Shown here in pieces: positions 5,395-8,466 of a stretch of 8,466 bases of DNA (position 1 is the first letter of the stretch; every line of letters starts with the position of its first letter). Source of the stretch: Mariprofundaceae bacterium. Its GTDB lineage: Bacteria > Pseudomonadota > Zetaproteobacteria > Mariprofundales > Mariprofundaceae. The DNA is taken from NCBI GenBank assembly GCA_027075825.1, contig JALSZZ010000286.1, positions 1 through 8,466 of the forward strand. The letters run 5' to 3'. Both the position numbers and the translations under genes were made by a program. A model generated the notes under the pieces. That model did not search any database. It was not told the origin of the DNA and saw only the letters and a program-made list of their open reading frames with translations.

Positions 5395-6570
5395 ATGATA
5401 ATTAGCAGTTTAACGCTGCTTATGCCTTCGTCAGAGAGAGCCAACACACTCAGAGAAAAAGCATTTGAGCTCACAAAAAAGGCCAGTGCATTGTTGCCGG
5501 ATAGCCATTTACTTGCGACCTTTACGCCGTTGGTTCAATTGATGAACTGTTACTATAGCAATCTTATCGAAGGTCATGACACGCTTCCTTATGCAGTTGA
5601 AGATGCATTGAACCATCATTTCTCTAATGATGCAGCCACGAGAGACTTACAGCAAGAAGCTCTGGCTCATATTCATGTTCAGAACCTTATTGATCGTGGC
5701 GAAGCCCCTGTTCCGGCTATGTCCAGCGAGTTTTTGAAGTGGTGCCATCATGTCTTTTATCAGCAACTGCCTCAATCAATGCTAACAGTTGAACACCCGG
5801 AAACGGGAAAGCAATTTGAAATTATGCCCGGACAGTTAAGAGAACGTGACGTAAAAGTTGGCCATCATATCGCGCCAGATGCGCAATCTGTTTCACCGAT
5901 GCTTGAAACATTATTTTCGATGTACAATAAGTGCGCTGGCACAGTTGCTTTGATTGCCATTGCTGCTGCCAATCATCGTGTGGTATGGGTGCATCCGTTC
6001 ATGGATGGCAACGGGCGTACAATACGCCTGATGGCACATGCCGCATTGAAAAATCTGGGCATGAACGTTGGCCTCTGGTCGCCATCAAGAGGTCTGGCAA
6101 GATCAGTGAGGCAATACAAGCAGTTTCTGTCTCGTGCGGATCAGGTAAGACAAGGCTCTTCCACTGATGGTCGGGGAGCTTTATCTGAACAGGGTCTGAT
6201 AGGTTTTTGTGAATATTATTTGGATACATGCATTGATCAGGTGGAGTTTATGCGGGAATTGCTTGACATTGGAAACCTGAGCAAACGTATTGAGCAGTAT
6301 TGTCATGATCAGCATGAGCAATCTGGTTTATCGCCGGATTCGTTCCTGTTATTACGCGAAACGCTTCATCGTGGGGAATTTGAGCGAGGGGAAGTTGGCA
6401 GCATTATTTCCGGCAAATCAACCGTGACAGCCAGGCGTGTGCTTAAATCGCTGCTGGATCGCGGCTTGCTTGAATCAAATACCCCCAGAGGCCCTGTAAG
6501 ACTGGCTATCCCTTCGCATGTCCTTGGCGCGTGGTTTCCGAACTTGTATCCGGAAAGGGTACTGAGGTAA
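5395..6570 (+). CDS. Class II Fic family protein (probable AMPylase) with winged-helix tail
   Basis: A 391-residue protein. The Fic core motif HPFMDGNGRTIR (200-211) has every catalytic residue of the HxFx(D/E)GNGRxxR consensus, so transfer of AMP (or another nucleotide moiety) onto a protein hydroxyl is expected. An N-terminal SNLIEG (Ser55, Glu59, Gly60) matches the inhibitory (S/T)xxxE(G/N) helix, with Glu59 blocking the ATP site; this makes it a self-inhibited class II Fic needing no separate antitoxin. Residues of about 325-375 (FERGEVGSIISGKSTVTARR, then VLKSLLDRGLLES) look like a winged helix, a common C-terminal DNA- or protein-binding module in this family. Start ATG 5395 has GGAG at 5386-5389; GTG 5389 is an alternative. 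Its target is unknown. It has its own promoter and lies between rearranged metal genes. Confidence 0.9.
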   Translation: MIISSLTLLMPSSERANTLREKAFELTKKASALLPDSHLLATFTPLVQLMNCYYSNLIEGHDTLPYAVEDALNHHFSNDAATRDLQQEALAHIHVQNLIDRGEAPVPAMSSEFLKWCHHVFYQQLPQSMLTVEHPETGKQFEIMPGQLRERDVKVGHHIAPDAQSVSPMLETLFSMYNKCAGTVALIAIAAANHRVVWVHPFMDGNGRTIRLMAHAALKNLGMNVGLWSPSRGLARSVRQYKQFLSRADQVRQGSSTDGRGALSEQGLIGFCEYYLDTCIDQVEFMRELLDIGNLSKRIEQYCHDQHEQSGLSPDSFLLLRETLHRGEFERGEVGSIISGKSTVTARRVLKSLLDRGLLESNTPRGPVRLAIPSHVLGAWFPNLYPERVLR

Positions 6571-6579
6571 TAGTTAATC

Positions 6580-6948
6580 ATGTCTTGTTATAAAATCACC
6601 GCCATCATCAGTCATGATTGCCTGCAGGCTGTGGAAAAAGCATTGATGCGACTGCATGTTCGCGGTATCAGTGTCAGTGAGGTCAGCGGTTATGGCGAAT
6701 ATCATAACTTCTACCGCCGCAACACCATGTGCCAGCATGTCAAAATCGAGATTTTTTGCTTATCACCCGAAAAGCAGGCTGGACTGGCGTGCCTTTGGTG
6801 CCTTTTCAGCCTTCGTGATTGCGCTGTTTACGGAAATGTACGGGTTTCCATCAAAAACGCAGCAGGCAGGAAAACAGGGGAATGGGGTATGATCTGGCTA
6901 ACTGTTTTGCTTATGAATATTTCGACCACTTTACGATGTATCGAATAA
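6580..6948 (+). pseudogene. Chimeric P-II remnant fused to a methyltransferase fragment
   Basis: Codons 1-60 (6580-6759) encode the N-terminal half of a P-II protein: MSCYKITAIISHDCLQAVEK, then GISVSEVSGYGEYHNFYRRN and HVKIEIF. The stretch from GYG to KIE (the T-loop) is about 7 residues shorter than in E. coli GlnB, which fits a divergent P-II. After Cys60 the sequence switches to the 91-bp methyltransferase copy (6760-6850), read in a different frame from the original and so nonsensical. The last codons, containing IKNAAGRKTGEWGMI, faintly resemble a P-II C-terminus, but this may be chance. The conserved C-terminal GDG...RIRTR nucleotide-binding signature seen at 1-99 is not recognisable, so the product is unlikely to work as P-II. 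The ATG is 9 bp after the Fic stop. Confidence 0.8.
6760..6850 (+). repeat. Duplicated 91-bp methyltransferase block
   Basis: This block is identical to 172-262 except at 6777. It is joined at its left end to P-II coding sequence and at its right end to unrelated sequence. The near identity points to recent duplication or gene conversion. It can also serve as a target for recombination with the first copy, deleting or looping out 6588 bp. Confidence 0.95.
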
Positions 6949-6981
6949 TAGTCTTGACTAATTTACGATGTATCGTAAAAT
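6930..6981 (+). promoter_or_regulatory. Promoter with paired palindromic operators for the AAA+ ATPase
   Basis: TTGACT (6954-6959) and TAAAAT (6976-6981) with 16 bp between them form a good sigma-70 promoter. The perfect palindrome TTTACGATGTATCGTAAA (6962-6979) fills the spacer and overlaps the -10 box, so a bound dimer should block RNA polymerase. A second copy, identical for its first 14 bases (TTTACGATGTATCG, 6930-6943), lies 32 bp upstream, about three helical turns, suggesting cooperative binding. Transcription would start about 6988, at the ATG itself. No regulator gene for this operator is visible in the window. Confidence 0.75.
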
Positions 6982-6987
6982 AGAATT

Positions 6988-8196
6988 ATGAAACGACAGT
7001 ATCAGTCCATTATCGCATCGCAATTTTCGGCGCATCATCAGATAACCATGGTCTCCGGGCCGCGTCAGGTGGGAAAAACCACGCTGGCGCGTCGCGTCGC
7101 GAATCAACAGTGCTATTACCTGAACTGGGATGATTTTGATGACCGCGAGCTTTTGTTGCAGGGCAGCAAGGCAATTGCCCGTCATATTGAGCTGGAACGA
7201 TTGCGCCCCGTTATGCCGCTGCTGATTCTTGATGAAATTCATAAATTCCCCAAATGGAAACAGTTGGTAAAAGGTCTGTATGACGCATACCACGATCAAT
7301 GCCGCGTGCTGATCACTGGCAGCGCCAGAATGGATGTGTACAAACAAGGGGGCGATAGCCTGATGGGGCGGTATTTCAATTACCGTCTGCACCCGCTTTC
7401 GGTTCGCGAGGTCATTGAATCATCGCCGCTGAATGAGCAGGCAGATGTTCAGCCGCCACGGCGTATCGCCGATGAGGACTTCGATGCCTTGCTGACCTGG
7501 GGAGGATTTCCCGAGCCTTACCTTAAACGGGATCGTCGCTTTTTTAACCGCTGGAGCCGCCTGCGTCGGCAGCAATTGTTGCGTGAAGACGTGCGCGAAT
7601 TAAGCAAGGTACAGGCACTGGGTCAATTGGAAGTGCTGGCCGAATTGCTCAGGCATCAAGTGGGGCAACTGACCAGCTACAGCAGTCTGGCGAAAAGGGT
7701 ACGGGTGTCTGTGGATACCATTCGCCGCTGGCTGACGACGCTGGAGGCCATGTATTATTGCTATGCTGTTCGCCCCTGGACCAAAAACGTCACCCGTTCA
7801 CTGCTGAAAGAGCCGAAATACTATTTGTGGGACTGGAGCCAATGCCCCGATGCCGGGGCGAGGCATGAAAATTTCATCGCCTCGCACTTGCTCAAGGCCG
7901 TTCATTTCTGGACGGATACAGGTTTGGGCGACTATGGTCTGTTCTTCGTCCGCGACAAGGAAAAGCGGGAGGTGGACTTTCTGATTAGCAGAAATGGCGA
8001 GCCGTGGATGCTTGTGGAGGTAAAAAGCGCCGCTCAACAATCGCTATCCCCGGCGCTGACGCTGTTTGCCCGGCAACTGGAGGTGGCGCATGTTTTTCAG
8101 GTGGCGATGGATGGTGAATATCTTGAGCATGATTTGTTTGAACTGCAACGCCCCATGATTGTGCCCGCCAAAACATTTTTGTCGCAACTGATTTGA
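6988..8196 (+). CDS. AAA+ ATPase with DUF4143 nuclease-like C-terminal domain
   Basis: A 402-residue cytoplasmic protein of the widespread ATPase/DUF4143 family. Walker A is GPRQVGKTT (24-32, Lys30), Walker B is LLILDEIH (Asp82, Glu83), and ITGSAR is the sensor-1-type segment. The C-terminal half carries a GGFPEPYL segment, a helical region resembling a winged helix (SYSSLAKRVRVSVDTIRRWL), and a PD-(D/E)xK-like core: EVDFLIS (Asp330) then VEVKSA (Glu344, Lys346). The nuclease-fold residues are present, but activity in this family is not established to my knowledge. Length is typical, so the gene looks intact. No ribosome binding site precedes the ATG, and the promoter predicts a leaderless mRNA. 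Biological role is unknown; such genes are frequent in genomic islands. Confidence 0.9.
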   Translation: MKRQYQSIIASQFSAHHQITMVSGPRQVGKTTLARRVANQQCYYLNWDDFDDRELLLQGSKAIARHIELERLRPVMPLLILDEIHKFPKWKQLVKGLYDAYHDQCRVLITGSARMDVYKQGGDSLMGRYFNYRLHPLSVREVIESSPLNEQADVQPPRRIADEDFDALLTWGGFPEPYLKRDRRFFNRWSRLRRQQLLREDVRELSKVQALGQLEVLAELLRHQVGQLTSYSSLAKRVRVSVDTIRRWLTTLEAMYYCYAVRPWTKNVTRSLLKEPKYYLWDWSQCPDAGARHENFIASHLLKAVHFWTDTGLGDYGLFFVRDKEKREVDFLISRNGEPWMLVEVKSAAQQSLSPALTLFARQLEVAHVFQVAMDGEYLEHDLFELQRPMIVPAKTFLSQLI

Positions 8197-8217
8197 TGTA
8201 TTACGGATACCTTGCAA

Positions 8218-8279
8218 CTGCCTGAAATCAGGCAGGTGGCGCAGCATCTTCTGGATTGCGGATCAAGTTCGCAATGACA
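8218..8279. repeat. Intergenic hairpin plus dispersed-type repeat
   Basis: CTGCCTG (8218-8224) and CAGGCAG (8229-8235) form a 7-bp stem with loop AAAT, 21 bases after the ATPase stop. There is no T run, so it is not a clear terminator, though it could protect the 3' end. Then TTCTGGATTGCGGATCAAGT (8249-8268) and GCAATGACA resemble a dispersed bacterial repeat whose spurious translations read VIANLIRNPE. GCGGATCAAGTTCGC has internal inverted symmetry (GCG..CGC). Recognition of the repeat family is from memory. Confidence 0.5.
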
Positions 8280-8313
8280 ATAAAGGACGACACGGCTATT
8301 GCCATCGTGCTAA

Positions 8314-8340
8314 ACTGACTCACATCCAATGTGGACTGAC
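8314..8340 (+). promoter_or_regulatory. Possible operator upstream of the second YHS gene
   Basis: ACTGAC occurs at 8314-8319 and 8335-8340, flanking the inverted repeat CACAT-CCA-ATGTG (8321-8333). It lies just before the AAGGAG ribosome binding site at 8341-8346. I do not recognise it as a CueR or CopY site, and no good -35/-10 pair is evident. Confidence 0.25.
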
Positions 8341-8352
8341 AAGGAGAATGAT

Positions 8353-8466
8353 ATGAATATCGACCCCGTATGCGGCATGAAGGTTGCCGAAGACAGTGAA
8401 CATCAGCGCAGCTTTCGCGGTGTGGACTATCATTTTTGCAGCGCGCATTGCCAGGCACGCTTTGGC
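8353..8466 (+). CDS. YHS-domain protein, N-terminal end (partial), possibly copper P-type ATPase
   Basis: The 38 visible codons begin MNIDPVCGMKVAEDSEHQRS and continue to YHFCSAHCQARFG at the window edge. DPVCGMKV and FCSAHC are a complete YHS metal-binding signature with cysteines at residues 7, 29 and 33. A YHS domain starting at residue 3 is typical either of short free-standing YHS proteins or of the N-terminus of copper/silver-exporting P1B-type ATPases; the window ends too early to decide. AAGGAG (8341-8346) is spaced 6 bases from ATG 8353. An earlier ATG at 8348 stops after two codons. This second YHS protein supports a metal-resistance role for the region. Confidence 0.8.
   Translation, partial: MNIDPVCGMKVAEDSEHQRSFRGVDYHFCSAHCQARFG

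Noticed and set aside
5395..6948. Fic plus the small downstream ORF as a two-gene toxin-antitoxin pair
   Set aside because: The downstream ORF is a P-II/methyltransferase chimera, not an antitoxin, and the Fic protein carries its own inhibitory SxxxEG helix.
8228..8458. Minus-strand ORF reading VIANLIRNPE
   Set aside because: This reading is the usual spurious translation of a dispersed intergenic repeat and overlaps the start of the YHS gene.
1..8466. CRISPR array, tRNA or rRNA genes
   Set aside because: I saw no regularly spaced direct repeats and no tRNA- or rRNA-like sequence; the repeats present are single palindromes or the one 91-bp duplication.

Overview
The window looks like a rearranged heavy-metal (probably copper/silver) resistance island from a gammaproteobacterium. 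GC is moderate, about half by eye. The organism call rests on the types of proteins and on short intergenic palindromes of kinds common in proteobacteria; I cannot name a genus. All recognised genes are on the + strand.

Positions 1-1865 hold a tightly coupled operon. It runs from the C-terminal end of a P-II signalling protein through an isoprenylcysteine/phospholipid-type membrane methyltransferase, a membrane-anchored YHS-domain protein, a DUF5676-like membrane protein and a lipoprotein c-type cytochrome, to a tiny ORF that is probably a gene remnant. Every junction is an overlap of stop and start codons. P-II paralogues next to metal-efflux genes are a known association (the 'PII-NG' group, linked to CusABC-type pumps), so this is best read as a metal-stress module.

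Positions 1897-3664 are the decayed part. Two tiny His-rich lipoproteins flank a MITE-like palindromic element of about 160 bp. A long hairpin of about 101 bp follows, then a broken RND pump gene that keeps only the C-terminal third of a CusA-like protein and also lacks about 22 residues internally. This looks like the collapsed remains of a cusCBA-type operon.

Positions 3669-6570 hold two intact regulatory-enzyme genes: an ABC1/UbiB-family atypical kinase starting 4 bp after the dead RND gene, and a class II Fic protein (AMPylase type) with its own promoter and direct-repeat operator candidates. Immediately after Fic is a chimeric pseudogene: the first 60 codons of a P-II gene joined to a 91-bp block copied, with one mismatch, from the methyltransferase gene at 172-262. 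It is a scrambled second copy of the P-II/methyltransferase pair that opens the window.

Positions 6930-8466 hold an AAA+ ATPase of the DUF4143 type. Its promoter carries a perfect palindromic operator and appears to give a leaderless mRNA. A short repeat-rich gap follows, then the start of a second YHS-domain protein running off the window, possibly the N-terminus of a copper P-type ATPase. Copper/silver handling thus appears on both sides of a central block of inserted or rearranged genes.
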